A stretch of DNA of 64,000 bases from Cycas panzhihuaensis (Eukaryota > Cycadophyta), in NCBI GenBank assembly GCA_023213395.1, contig CM041465.1, positions 129,153,741-129,217,740 on the forward strand. Direction: 5' to 3'. Below, piece after piece: positions 11,077 through 22,057 of the stretch (position 1 is its first letter; each line of letters starts with the position of its first letter). Both the position numbers and the translations under genes were made by a program. The notes beneath the pieces were generated by a model. It was not told where the DNA came from, made no database searches, and was given only the letters and a program-made list of their open reading frames with translations.

Positions 11077-11418
11077 ATGGGTATATTATCTAAAGGTGGG
11101 AAGTGTACTATAAGTGACAGAAATGATCAAACGGTAGCCATTGGTCATGAGAGCCATGGTCTTTATAAATTAGATGCATCGAACATTACACTTAATCTTA
11201 CACCTGCTTATTTTGTCACACAATCTGTGACCAAAGATCAACTTTGGCATAACAGATTAGGCCACTTGAGCCTAGAAAACATTAAAATGATGTTTAATAA
11301 AAACATGGTGTATGGGCTTGCAAAGATATTTGCATCAAAGTGTCTTTGTGAAGCATGTATTATGGGGACTCAACATAGATTGCCTTTTCCTATAGGCAAC
11401 TCATGGTATGCATCGTAA
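11077..11418 (+). pseudogene. Copia A GAG-pre-integrase / integrase zinc-binding domain
   Basis: Contains WHNRLGHLSLENIKMM and CLCEACIMGTQHR, the H-x-H...C-x2-C zinc-binding N-terminus of copia integrase. The stretch from KGGKCTISDRNDQ to SWYAS is open for about 110 codons and ends at a TAA where the DDE core should continue. Confidence 0.9.
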
Positions 11419-12060
11419 CCTTTGCACCTAGTTCATACAGATCTATGTGGATCCAATTCCATGGCATGTCTTGGAGGAACTTTGCATTATATCACCTTCT
11501 TTGATAATTTTTCATACAAAGTTTGGGTATAGTTCATCAAGCATAAATTAGAGCCATTGGAAACATTTAAGGAATTCAAACTTGAGGTGGAAAATGAGTC
11601 AGAATTGTTAATCAAAATATTGAGATCTGACAATGGAGGTGAATTTATCTCAAGGGAATTTAATCAATTTTGCAAGATTCATGGAATCAGAAGATAGCTC
11701 ATTGCTCCACATACACCTCAACAGAATGGAGTATTTGAGCGGATGAGTAGGACTTTGGCCAGTAAAGCCAAAGCAATATACATGCAAAAGGGCTACCTCT
11801 TTTCTATTGGGCAAAAACATTCTACATAGTAGCCTATGTGGCCAATAAGAGCCCAACCACAATAGTCATTGACATCAAACTAGAGGAGGTTTGGTTTGGC
11901 AAAAAGCCAACTATTAGCCATTTGAGGACTTTTTGGTGCACTACATATATGCAAATTCCCCATTAGTAAAAAAAAAAATCTAGATCAAAATAGTCTTAAA
12001 TGTATTTGTCTTGGTTATTCTCTTCACAGCAAAGCATATAGGGTATATGACCTCACTACC
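11419..12060 (+). pseudogene. Copia A integrase core
   Basis: DDE integrase core. The first Asp is in LVHTDLCGS, the second in ILRSDNGGEF, and the Glu in GVFERMSRTL, so all three catalytic residues survive. Stops occur after KVWV, IRR and AIYMQKG, and an A-run near 11970 shifts the frame. Translation continues into the GKKPTISHLRTF region typical of the end of the copia core. Confidence 0.87.
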
Positions 12061-12066
12061 AAGAAA

Positions 12067-12843
12067 ATGCATATTTTTAGAGATGTAATCTTTGCTGAGG
12101 ACAATGAAGAGTTGGAATCTACATCCATCCATTCTCCTCCTAAAAAAGGCAAGCAAATTGTTAAGGACCTTCTTCCCTCACAATTTTCTACACCATGTTC
12201 ATCTTCCAGTCCTGTCACTTCTTCATCTACTTCTGCTCCATCTACTTCAGATACAACTCCACTTGATCTTGGTACTTCTTCTTTTGATCAACCATTACTG
12301 CCAGAGGATATTGAGGGTCAACTCACATCTATGAAGAAGCTACCTAAATGGCACACAGAGACAGTACAGGACAACCAGGTTATATAAGGAAAACGTCCAT
12401 CAAAGATGAGACAACAAACAAACTATGCACTTATGGCTGAAGTGTTTTGTGTTGATGAGCCTTCCACTTTTGAGTAGGCTAATAAAAATGAAAAGTGGAA
12501 AGCTTCCATTCATGAGGAAAACCATTCTATTGAAAAAAATGGAACTTTGGATTTGGTAAAATTGCTTAATAGGAAAGAGGCAAACATATGTAAAAGGAAA
12601 CATAAAGCCAAATTTCGATTTGACGGTTTTATCGAGCATCACACAATGCGACGGATGGCCAAAGGATTCAAACAGGAAGAAGGCATTGACTATGGAGCAA
12701 CTTTTGCACCTGAGACACATACGCAGACTGTCAAGCAAAGACTGGCCCAATCTACTCAATGCAAGTGGTCAATTGATCAGATGGACATGACGAGCGCTCA
12801 ATGGCAACTTTGTAGTGGACAAATATTTGGAGTGACCTCCTAG
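12067..12843 (+). pseudogene. Copia A linker and truncated RT
   Basis: Starts MHIFRDVIFAEDNEELES, the end of integrase, then a Ser/Thr/Pro-rich linker (about 12120-12300). RT begins near 12430 (YALMAEVFCVDEPSTFE), with MRRMAKGFKQEEGIDYGATF and IDQMDMTSA, then stops. The SAFLNG, YGLKQAPRAWY and YVDD blocks and all RNase H are missing. The break at about 12798 is an internal deletion joining RT to the last 85 bases before the LTR. Confidence 0.87.
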
Positions 12844-12885
12844 CTAGTGCAACATTATTGTGATCGACTTAACATTGTAAACATT

Positions 12886-12894
12886 AAGGGGGGG
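12886..12894 (+). promoter_or_regulatory. Copia A polypurine tract
   Basis: AAGGGGGGG abutting TGTTAAACC. It lies between inverted repeats ACTTAACATT (12867-12876) and AATGTTAAGT (12914-12923). Confidence 0.9.
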
Positions 12895-13445
12895 TGTTAA
12901 ACCTTTATCTTTAAATGTTAAGTGATGTATTTTATAATGTATTATTGATGTACTTTACGTAACTTTATATTAGTGTGACTTATCACTTAATGTGATAAAG
13001 TACACACCTACATTCTTTCTAGTTGCACAATGTTGTAACTTGAGAGTTAATGTCCTCTCATGCACTTGTGCTCACAAGAGAGATCAAGGGGACACTTGTC
13101 CTGCATGCAACTAGCTAGCTTGCATGTTTGACATTTGTCAAACATGCAACACTCCAAGGTCTCTATATATTGAGACCCTTTCTCATGTATCTTGTATGAG
13201 AGAGTGTTGTATTGTTATAATGCTAGTCTTGTTAATTTAAGTTATTCTTATTTATTTGGGGTAGAATCAATTCTTTCTCCTCCATATTTGTGTCCTTCTC
13301 ATGCTTGTGATCATTGTGCCTAATGCTTGCTTATGTGCTCATCTTCATGCTCACATAGTTAGATACTAACCATCTTCATATTGTAGCAGACTTTTCTCTC
13401 CATTAGATCCCAAGAGTTGTAGGCTAAATGCCATCATTCTCAACA
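12895..13445 (+). repeat. Copia A 3' LTR
   Basis: 551 bp, TGTTAAACC...CTCAACA, clearly homologous to 7411-7953 along its whole length. Palindrome copy at 13121-13148 has 11-bp arms and loop ATTT. Confidence 0.94.
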
Positions 13446-13626
13446 ATGTTTATATAGAAGATAAATCTTCAAAAGTCTTATTTGTAGGGTCTTAAAGAGA
13501 GAGTTAATGGGGTGAGGTTCTATCATTCAAAGTTTTCACCCCTTTTGTGCACTAGGATAATGAGGGTTTTATCACCTTTTCACCCTCTTTTTAATGATAT
13601 TAAAGCTTAAATTTCATCTTGCAACA
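13446..13626 (-). repeat. Gypsy Q 3' LTR, U3 part
   Basis: On -, a polypurine tract (AAAGGAGGGGAAAGA, about 13627-13641) is followed by TGTTGCAAGATG at 13626. The - strand TATA box CTATATAAAC lies at 13448-13457, immediately beside the copia A insertion. Copia A therefore landed just downstream of this promoter and split the LTR. Confidence 0.6.
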
Positions 13627-13639
13627 TCTTTCCCCTCCT

Positions 13640-14890
13640 TTAGGAAATTATTGTCCTCGTTGATTTTGGCTTCTTTTGTGAAGAAGTTAATTTCCAAATG
13701 GCTTCATCAATAAGTCTATTAGATGCTTCAATGAGGTATCCATGCATCGTTTCCTTATTTATTAATTTCCTTGTCCTTTCTTCCAATACCCTTATGGGAT
13801 GATCATGTTCCATTATAATTGTTGAACATTTCCATTTGTTGGCATTCTATTATCAAATCTAGATAATGCATTATGTGGAAAACCACCATGAAATATAGGA
13901 TGAATATTTATGTGTATGGTAAATTCTATTCTACATGCAACATCACTCACCTTCTTGACTGCTTGAAAAGATCCACCATATCTCAGGGACAATTTAGCAC
14001 ACTTGCCTATAGGAAGGTATGAGTTGGATTTAAACCTTAATTTCCAACTGTTCGCTACCTTGAAGGTTCTTGGGAATCTCGTTTCATCAATACATAACTT
14101 ATCCCTAGATTATGCCCTTTCCATATTTTTCTAGTATTGTCGCACTCATGTTGCATACTTGCAACAACTTTAATGATATTCGAGTTTTGTTCATATAAAT
14201 ATTAAGTCCCAATTCAAGTGGAATTATTGGATCATGGACAGACATGGCTTTAAACTATGTCATCCCAATAGTTGAGTGATTGAGATTATTGCATAAGAAC
14301 TCTTTTATATAGAAGATTTTCGTCCCAAGATTTTTGCTTACTGATAACATAAGATCTAAGCATCTTTTCCCTTAGTTGATTCTGTCTTTCTATTTACCCC
14401 TCAATTTGTGGGCAAGACCCACTTTTATATCATAAGTCAGTTTGAGGGCCTTACAAAGTTCCTATTGCAAGTAAATTTTATGTCTTTATCAAAATCTAGA
14501 GAACGCTCCAATTATTCGTAATTTGATAATGTCTCATTATTTATGTGTTATGTGACCAAAGATGATTTATGCCATCTTAGTGAGTCTATCAACCATCCCT
14601 AGGATTTGATCATTTGTTTCTTTTTTTTTTTAATATGGTTTATGTCAAGTGTGTAATAAAATCCATAGTGCACTTGCCACTTTCGTTGTGGTGTTGGTAA
14701 AGGCATTAACAAACTTTTTGGCTTTTTGTTGCCATGGTTAATTAATTTACTTTAATTAAATACGTAACATAGTCTGTTATTTGTTTACTCATATGTTCCA
14801 ATAGACATATTTCTTTGTAGCCCCTTTAGTTTCATCAATGCTCATATAGCTAGCAAGGGCTACCCTATTTATCATGCAAACTTTATAGTT
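13640..14890 (-). pseudogene. Gypsy Q relic: integrase and chromodomain-like C-terminus
   Basis: On the - strand, in shifting frames: GATKKYVYWNI near 14830 (zinc-domain end), ALWILLHT near 14690 (core start), TYDIKVGLAHKL near 14420, then FLCNNLNHSTIGMTPFKAM near 14290, matching the AYNNSxHSSTGMTPFE block of gypsy integrases. Toward 13700, INIHPIFH, followed by a 'PVRVLEERTRKLRNKE'-like stretch, resembles the segment leading into plant gypsy chromodomains. Many stops and indels; catalytic residues cannot be verified. It is upstream of its own PPT and LTR in the expected order. Confidence 0.72.
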
Positions 14891-14939
14891 TTAGTTCCAT
14901 TTGGAACTACTATCTTTATTTTTATTCTAGCAAACATCT

Positions 14940-15191
14940 AGGCAATTGAAGAATGTGAAAATTCAAGGTTTCAATGGGAAGGGAAACTCAACAAGTTCTA
15001 AGTCTTGGATTCAAATAGTGGAATCCTACAACTTTTCACTGTAGGCGAGAAAAACATGATTACATTCGTACAATTTGCACTTTTGAGTGATGAACAAACA
15101 TGGTGGACAATGCTTTGCATTGGGGCAAAAGGAAGGCTAACAAAAATAGTCAAAATTTTGGAGTAAATGGAGAATTTAATGGACACATATT
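14940..15191 (+). pseudogene. Gypsy gag relic R, left half
   Basis: Frames on + resemble gypsy gag: FNGKGNSTSSKSWIQIVES, then LSDEQTWWTMLCIGAKGRL. The sequence stops at copia C/D and resumes at 34450 (KLDQEDALKKILF, RVPDVVGPDFK). The two halves are flanked by the same ATATT, so this was one gag before C/D inserted. Frameshifted and non-functional. Confidence 0.65.
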
Positions 15192-15361
15192 TGTTAGAAA
15201 AGACAACATAATAACCTAGAATTAGAATAATAATTTTCCATTAATAAATCACAAGGTCAAATACATCATTTATAGATCCGTGCACCAATAACATTGTGCC
15301 AACTCATCAACCAATAAAATCATTCTTTTAAATGCACCAATTGCACATTATCTTTTAATAC
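15192..15361 (-). repeat. Copia C/D 3' LTR
   Basis: 170 bp. On - it runs TATTAAAAGATAATG...TTTTCTAACA. Same sequence as 33411-33480 plus 34350-34449. A PPT (AGGGGAG on -) abuts it at 15362-15368. Confidence 0.88.
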
Positions 15362-15383
15362 TCCCCTATAATGCACATTTGGG

Positions 15384-15806
15384 GTGACACCTAGGTTTTC
15401 TCTCAATTGACAATGCTTAACCCTAGATAATGCCTTTGTGAAAATATCTACAACTTGATCTTTAGTCTTGCAATGAAGTACTTCAATCTATCCTTGCTAA
15501 ACTAACTCTTATATGTAATGATGTTTGATCTCAATATGCTTTGTCTACCATGCAAGGTTGGATTCTTTGTCATCTAGATGGTACTCTAATTATCACAATA
15601 AATCAGTGTTGGTCCAATTTGAGGTTGATGTAGAGTTTGAAATATCCTTTTGAGCTAAACAACTTCACGAGTTATTGCTTCAATTGTCTTGTACACTACT
15701 TTTGTTGTAGATAAGGAAACTGTCAATTGTTTCTTCGTAGTCCATGCAATTGTAGTTGAACTAATGTTAAAGACATAACCTAAAATTGACGTTTTGTCTT
15801 CAATAT
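15384..15806 (-). pseudogene. Copia C/D RNase H, C-terminal part
   Basis: On -: SILGYVFNISSTTIAWTTKK, LTVSLSTTKVVYKTIEAI, LIYCDN, TKNPTLHGRQ, the second half of copia RNase H. The acidic residue in STTEAEY is changed (STTKVVY). Its first half, with YIDVDWAND, is at 22620-22700 on the far side of copia B. Confidence 0.85.
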
Positions 15807-16352
15807 TGTTGAGAATGGGGCATTAAGTCTATGGCCTTTAAGATCTAAAAGAGAAGAAAGATTGCTATGAAAATGAAGATGATTAGCATCTATTCAAGCC
15901 AGCATGGAGATAAGCACTATAAGTAAGCATAAGCATAAAGATCATAAAGCAACACAAAATATAGAGGAGAAGGAATTAATCCAACTCTAAATAAGAAAGA
16001 ATACTTGATTAGCAAAACTAGTAGCATAGCAATACTACACACTCTCATATCTAGATACATGAGAATTGGTTTCAATATATAGAGTCTGAAGAGAGACCTT
16101 GAGAAGCTGCATGTTTGACGAATGTCAAACATGCAAGGTATGCCAGATGCATAAGGGATAAGTGTTCCTTGGGCTCTCTTGTGAGCAAAGATAAATGAGG
16201 GGCACGTTGACCCTCAAATTATAATGTTATGTCACTAGAAAGAATGTGGGTGAGTATTTTATCACTTTAAGTAATAAGTCACCCTAACATAAAGTACAAT
16301 AATGAAACACTATAAAGTACATCACTTAACATTTAAATATAAAGGTTTAATA
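15807..16352 (-). repeat. Copia B 3' LTR
   Basis: 546 bp; on + TGTTGAGAATGG...GGTTTAATA, the last base pair altered from ACA to ATA. U3 palindrome at 16108-16135. Confidence 0.94.
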
Positions 16353-16360
16353 CCCCCCTT
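16353..16360 (-). promoter_or_regulatory. Copia B polypurine tract
   Basis: AAGGGGGG on -, adjacent to the 3' LTR, between imperfect inverted repeats 16325-16333 and 16370-16378. Confidence 0.88.
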
Positions 16361-16389
16361 AATGTTTACAACGTTAAGCCGAACGCCAA

Positions 16390-17134
16390 GATCATCTATG
16401 AATTTCTCAAACTTCTCTCTACCAAGTGGCTTGGTAGAGATATCTACAATTTATTGGTTTGTGGACCTATAGAAGAGGTTAGTCTCACCATTATAAACAT
16501 GCTCCCTGATAAAATGACGATGAACCTCAATGTGCTTGGCCTGTGCATGAAAAACTAGATTCTTAATTAACTTGAAAACACTTTGATTATCGTAATATAG
16601 CTTGGTGGGGTGATCCTGCTTAAGTCCTTGCTCTCTAAGAATTATCTTTAGCCAAATAACCTCATAAGCTATGTTGACTGTAACTTTATACTCTGCTTCC
16701 ATGGAAGACAAGGTAACATTGGGTTGCTTCTTGCAACTTCAAGAAATGATTCCTGTAGCAAGGGTAAAGCAATATCCTTAAGTTGATTTACAGCTATCTT
16801 GGCAACCTACCCAATCAGAATCTAAGAACCCCTCCAAAATGAAATTCTCATTATGAGTATACTAAAGGCCATGCTACAATGTGCCTTTGATGTATCTCAA
16901 TATACACTTTATTGCGCTCCAATGTTTCTGATTAGGTTGAGACATGTATCTAGAACAAATCCCAACTGCAAATAAAATGTTTGGTCTAGTGTTGATGAGG
17001 TAGATTAGGCTACTAACTAGTTGCCAATACAAAGTGGGATTTGTTGGTTCTGCTTCCTCATCAAGTGATAACTTAGTGCCATTCCCCATAGGTGTCAGTG
17101 CTGGTTTGCAGTCCTCCATTCTGAAACACTGCAA
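16390..17134 (-). pseudogene. Copia B RNase H
   Basis: Frames 17134-16874 and 16711-16451 carry TNPTLYWQLVSSLIYLINT, ICSRYMSQPNQKHWSAIKC, SSMEAEYKVTVNIAYEVIWL, KLYYDNQSVFKLIKNL and KHIEVHRHFIREHV. A central stretch (about 16720-16870) is out of frame, including the GYTDSDWAG-like block, which reads FLDSDWVGCQD. Stops and frameshifts separate the parts. Confidence 0.9.
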
Positions 17135-17930
17135 AATGTCCCAAGAGTACTTTGCTTGGGAGATGAAGATATGACCTGGCTATTTCCATAGCTCCAAGCC
17201 CAAGAAATATTGAAGGGGTTCAAGATCAATCATCTCAAAACTCCTCTTAAGATTACCTTGGAGAATTTCTATCATCTTAGTGTCATTTTCTATGATCACT
17301 AAAAGTCATCAACATACAAGACAATAAAGACTACATGGTTCTCCCTAACTTTTATATACAAGTTAGGATCTAATGTGGATTGATGATACTTATGTCTCAA
17401 AAAATAATCATTAATTTTAGAGTACCATGCTCTTGGAGCCTATTTTAGACCATGCAATGCCTTCTTAAGGCGACATACCAAATGTTCTTTACCTTGTTCA
17501 ATGTATCCAAGAGGTTGCTCCAAATATACCTCCTCTTGAAGATCACTATTGAAAAACGCACTCTTCACATCCATCTAGTAGATTGGCCACTTGCATTGAC
17601 CAGCTAAGGCCAATATGAGTTTGATGGTATTCATGTTCGCCATTGGTGCGAAAGTCTTCTCATAATTAATGCCTTCCTTCTATTTAAAACTCTTTGCAAC
17701 AAGTCGAGCCTTATGTTGCTCGATTGAACCATCATAGTGGAATTTGGTTTTATACACCCATTTACAACTAATTGCCTATTTCTTTTTAGGAAATTCCACC
17801 AAATCCCATCTTCCATTCTTTTCAATAGAATGGATTTTTTCATCCATGGCAGCTTTGCACTTTTATATGCCTCCTCAAAAGTGGAAGGCTCATCAACACA
17901 AAGCACTTCATCCATAAGTGCGTAGTTTGT
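17135..17930 (-). pseudogene. Copia B reverse transcriptase
   Basis: The linker end MDEVLCVDEPSTFEEAYKSA starts at 17915. RT blocks in shifting frames: QCKWPIY, MDVKSAFFNSDLQEEVYLEQ, LKKALHGLK then a stop for Gln, APRAWYSKINDYF, VFIVLYVDDF. The catalytic YVDD is present. Stops and frameshifts, especially near 17640-17800 and 17300, remove function. Confidence 0.88.
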
Positions 17931-18880
17931 CTGCTGTCACATCTTTAATAGACATTTTCCTTCTATAACTTGGTTGTCCTTCACCATCTATGTATACCAT
18001 TTAGGTAGCTTTTTTATAGATGTAACTTGAACTTTAAGATTCTCTTGCCATAATGGTTGATTAAAGGAAGTGCCAGAATCAAGTGGAGTTGAATTTGAAG
18101 TAGATGGAGCAAAAGTAAATGAAGAAACAATATGTGCAAAAGATGTACATGGTGTAGAGAATTGTGAGGGAAGGAAATCCTCAACAATCTACTTGCCTTT
18201 TTCAGTAGGATGTTGGATGGATGCAGATTCCAACTCCTCATTGTCTTCAACAAAGATTACATCTCTAAAAAGATGCATTTTCTTGGCATTGGGATCATAT
18301 ATCCTATATACTTTGTTGTGAATAACATAACCGACAAAAATACATTTAAGATTATTCTTATCTAACTTGGTTCTTTGCTAATGGGGAATGTACATATAAG
18401 CAGTACACCCAAAAGTCCTCAAATGGCTAGCAGTTGGCTTTCTACTAGACCAAGCCTCCTTTAGTGTGATGTCAGTGACTGTTATAGTTGGGGCCCAATT
18501 TTCCACATAGGTTGTTATGTGGAATGCTTCTGCCCAATAGGAACAAGGTAGCCCTTTTGCATGCATCATGGCTTTGGCTTTATTAGCCAAAGTCCTATTC
18601 ATCCGCTTAGAAACTCCATTCTACTAAAGTGTATGAGGAGTAGTGAGTTGTCACCTTATTCCATAAGCCTTGAAAAATTGATTGAATTCCCTTGAGGTAA
18701 ATTCACATCCATTATCTGATCTCAAGATTTTAATTGAGTATTTAGATTTATTTTTCACCTCTAGTTTAAATTCTTTAAATTTTTCAAACGCCTCTAATTT
18801 TTGCCTCATGAAGTACACCCAAACTTTATGTAAAAAATTGTCAATGAAGGTAATATAATACAAATCACCTCTAAGCAATG
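17931..18880 (-). pseudogene. Copia B integrase, zinc domain and first Asp deleted
   Basis: From 18878: LYYITFIDNFLHKVWVYFMR, then ILRSDNGCEFTSREF (second catalytic Asp), a stop, NGVSKRMNRTLANKA (catalytic Glu changed to Lys), SHLRTFGCTAYMYIPH. Compared with A, the sequence jumps near 18885 from SDRNDQVI straight to RGDLYYIT, so roughly 130 residues with HNRLGH, CLCEAC and HTDLCG are missing. The Ser/Thr/Pro linker lies at about 18060-18260. Confidence 0.88.
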
Positions 18881-18884
18881 ACTA

Positions 18885-19250
18885 TCACTTGATCATTTCT
18901 GTCACTAATTGTGCATTTCCCACCTTTAAATAAAATACTTATTTGTTGTTTGTCCAACTAACAAACAGATAAGAGGCTTTTCTCCATTGAGGGTATTAAG
19001 TAGGCATCTCCAGTGGGAAATGTGGAAGCAAGGTTATTAGGTGAATGAAATGAGGCAAGTTTGCCTATATCAGAAATCTCAACAGAGTCATTGTTACTAA
19101 ATGTAATAGATTTCCCTCTTTCTTTTTTTATATTGTAAAGTAATTCATCAATGCCAATCATATGCCGAGATGCCCCTGAATTAATTATCCAAGTGTTATC
19201 ACTTTTAGAACTATGATAAGCACAAAACATTTTGTCTTCATCTACAAATT
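18885..19250 (-). pseudogene. Copia B protease
   Basis: Frame 19230-18958: MFCAYHSSKSDNTWIINSGA then SRHMIGIDELLYN and GDAYLIPSMEKSLLSVC. The signature is N-S-G: the catalytic Asp is Asn, a G-to-A change on the coding strand. This Asp is required in aspartic proteases, so the enzyme would be dead. Confidence 0.88.
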
Positions 19251-19429
19251 GGTTCGCATGGCGTTGATTGCCACCTTTAAAGCCCTCCCTTCCTCTTTGA
19301 CCTCCTTGAAAACCACGTTGATTTGGTGTAGGGGGTTGTTGTTGTTGTTGTTACTACTATTGTTACAAGGTTGCTGCTAGAACTGTTGCTATTATTACAA
19401 ATCCGATTGCTTCTTTTTACATTCTAGAG

Positions 19430-20170
19430 CTATGTGGCCTACCTTGCCATAAGAATGACATATAACATTGGCTTTAAATGTGCCAATATTCATATTCCAA
19501 AACTGTTTTTGAAGTGAATGTTTGGTATTTTGTTTGTCCTTGAACTTGGCCGTGAATACTCCTGAAGTTGATGGTTCATCTTGTCACAAGTAAATTTGCT
19601 CTTCTTGAAGTATAACACTCTCAAGTTGATTGAATTCAATATAAGTGATGAGTGAATCCAATATATTCCTTTGGCAAGGTGTGCAAAGTGGAAGTTACAA
19701 GTTTATTTCTAGAAGTTGGATTACCAAAAATATTTAACTCATTACAAATTTCTTTGATAACAGATAAGAATGCTAGCATGGACTTTACAAATTTCAAAGA
19801 ATATAACTTTACTTTGATCATCATGATGCAAGTTTCATCTTGCCTTTCATATAATGAAGACAAAGTATCCCAAGTTTCTTTTGATGTTTTAGCACATGCA
19901 ATATTTTGGTCTACATTCACATCAACAACCTTACGTAAAAATGCTAAGGCAATCTCATTCTTAGCCTCCCAAGTATTAACTAAAATTGGATCAGGCCGAA
20001 TAAGTACATTTCTATCAGTTGGACTCTCCACAGGTGCAGGTTTAGAAATTTTTCTAGAAACAAATGCCCAAAATTCATTTCGACAAATTCAGAGTTTACC
20101 CTTTCCATTCCTGATAGTTATTTTTTCCATTCAATTTAATAGTGCATGCATTGAGCATGTTGATGGTAGC
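19430..20170 (-). pseudogene. Copia B gag
   Basis: The main open stretch (20031-19636) has VNTWEAKNEIALAFLRKV, SKETWDTLSSLYERQDETCI and SVIKEICNELNIFGN, matching A, E and U. Gln is present in YERQDE where A and E have TGA. The zinc knuckle near 19455 reads CHSYGKVGHIALEC: the second Cys is Tyr, so zinc binding is doubtful. A polyglutamine-like Asn/Gln run follows the knuckle (19335-19400). Confidence 0.9.
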
Positions 20171-20199
20171 CATCATGTTCAATTTGATTAAAAAGTCTT

Positions 20200-22043
20200 G
20201 AAGCTAGCAGATGACTTGGATATTCAAAGCTTTCATTGTATAAGTTCCACCTTCTAACACACCAACAATTCTGATCTTACTAGAAGATCCAACAACTAAA
20301 GAGAGTGATGAGGGGTGGAGGACTAGGTTAGGAGCTGGTCTAACCCTGATCTTTATAAATAGATCCAACATTTGGCCAAGCCAAATCTAGGACAAGGCTA
20401 GGTAGTGTTAATCTGCACAAACGTACAGTGTTTTCTTTAGGATTCTCAGCCCCAATAACACCCTTTTCTAATCCCCTTTACTTTTTTGTCATGCACTGAC
20501 TGTACGGTTGATTGGTCACCTAGGGAATGCACCAAGATTGAGATTATAGACGTAAGGTTTTAACCTTTTTTGTGCCTCTCCCACAAGATTTTAAAGCAAA
20601 TTTTTTAAGGTTTAAATTTACTTAGATAAATTTTACTTAAGTGTATGATGTCGTTGCTTACAATGTTTGATCAATATCTCAAAATAATGGCTTCAAAATG
20701 GAGCGATTGAGTACATGAAACTTAACACATGAAGTGTTTACAAGAGCACTTAAAAATATGAAAAAATTGCTAAATGTCCACATGAGAAATTTCTTGCTTC
20801 AATGTAGTGTTTGAAGTGGGTTTGTTTTTAAGAACAAAAAGCAACCACTTAATGCCAAATTTAATCACATGCACCAAGTAGACAGTCACTACCAAAGTGT
20901 TAGGACTTTAAATAGTCCTAGTTAGCCTCAAAAAGTAAGTAATTTTTATTAAAAAATGATAGTTCTATGCCCTCTAGGGCATCAAGGTCCGTAAAATCAC
21001 TCTCAATGTGAATTTTTCACTATTGAGTATAAAATATCATTAAAATCATTTATTTAAAGTCAAAAACATATTTGCACATTTTTTTAATGTGTTAATGAAC
21101 TTAAAAATAAAAAAAGAAAAAGAGGTTGAAATTGTTTAATAATTAATTGAATGGAATAAAATCACATGAGAAATCATTTTTTGGAAAATGACCTTTTATC
21201 AAATAAGGAATATACTAGGCATAGTCCAAATTGTATAAGAAATGATAAAAGGCTTAATGTTAAAAAATCAAATTTTTTTATTGAGAAACAAACTGCAGCG
21301 ACATCGTGACTTCGTGAGGACGCAAAATGATCATTTTCCTTGCAAAATGAGTGGATCGAACTCAAATTTGAGAGGAAGGGTCACACAGATAAGAGGCAGA
21401 TTCCACTCAAATTTCACAGTCAATGGATGTGTTTTCAGTGAGATCCAAGCCAAAACGAGTTTAGAAAGGGCACACAATCGAAGGACCTCGAGCGGTTGTC
21501 GTACTTGCTTGAGGGTGTAAAAAAACCATTACTTTGTTCTACATCTCTGCTCCGGGGATAATACAACTTGCAGAAAGTGAGAAAGCAAGCCTTCACTGAT
21601 AGATCTAGAAGAAAGAAATATTTTTTATTTAAAAAAATTGCCCAGAATGAAGAAATCTGCCCAATGTGAAGTGATATCTCTTTGCATATGAGGTGCAGGC
21701 TAGGAGGAGTGAATATGGGATTGATTCTTAGTCAGAAAACAAAGATACTTTAGAGATCTGTCAATAATCCTACAAAAAAAAAAATTTTATTGTAGAAAAT
21801 CAAGAAAAAGCACTGCTTTTTGTGATATTTCGTTGTTGCACCCAATAAAATGACCTTGAAAAATCTTAGAACATAAGATAATCGATCTCTAGCTCGCAAA
21901 TGACCAAAAGATGGTGAGTAGCTTTAGTAAATAATCCAAACTAAGCCTTGGATTGCCTTCGGAGAGCAAAGGTTATCACCAAAGGTTTAGAACCCTCTCA
22001 CAAACCAGGAAAAGCAGGAAACAAAAAATGTTCCTCTCATAAG
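20200..22043 (-). other. Copia B untranslated leader
   Basis: About 1.85 kb, no supported frame. Related to the leader of copia I at 60493-61579 (shared phrases near 21280-21700, such as the CCTTTGGAGAGC segment near the PBS). Confidence 0.7.
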
Positions 22044-22055
22044 GCACTGATACCA
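22044..22055 (-). promoter_or_regulatory. Copia B primer-binding site
   Basis: On - TGGTATCAGTGC, two bases from the 5' LTR; initiator-Met tRNA type with one change. Confidence 0.9.
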
Positions 22056-22057
22056 AA

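Larger units (their letters stand above)
7411..13445 (+). mobile_element. Copia A, both LTRs present, internally deleted
   Basis: A 6.0-kb element with LTRs 7411-7953 and 12895-13445, PBS 7956-7967 and PPT 12886-12894. Flanking 5-mers ATTTT (7406-7410) and ATGTT (13446-13450) are a target duplication with one mismatch. Domain order gag, protease, integrase, RT is Ty1/copia. Most of RT and all RNase H are gone: after the RT block IDQMDMTSA (about 12773-12798) the sequence passes into the short tail before the PPT. All reading frames carry stops, so the copy cannot move on its own. It interrupts the 3' LTR of gypsy Q. Confidence 0.93.

Noticed and set aside
5590-14890. Q2 and Q as one gypsy element split by copia A
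   Set aside because: On - the integrase/chromodomain of Q precedes the RNase H of Q2, the wrong order for one element; they must be two.
18070-18321. + strand 83-codon frame opposite copia B linker
   Set aside because: Antisense shadow of the Ser/Thr/Pro-rich linker; the - strand has the conserved copia order.
19652-20191. 179-codon + strand frame
   Set aside because: Long, but exactly antisense to copia B gag, whose - strand frame carries recognised gag motifs.
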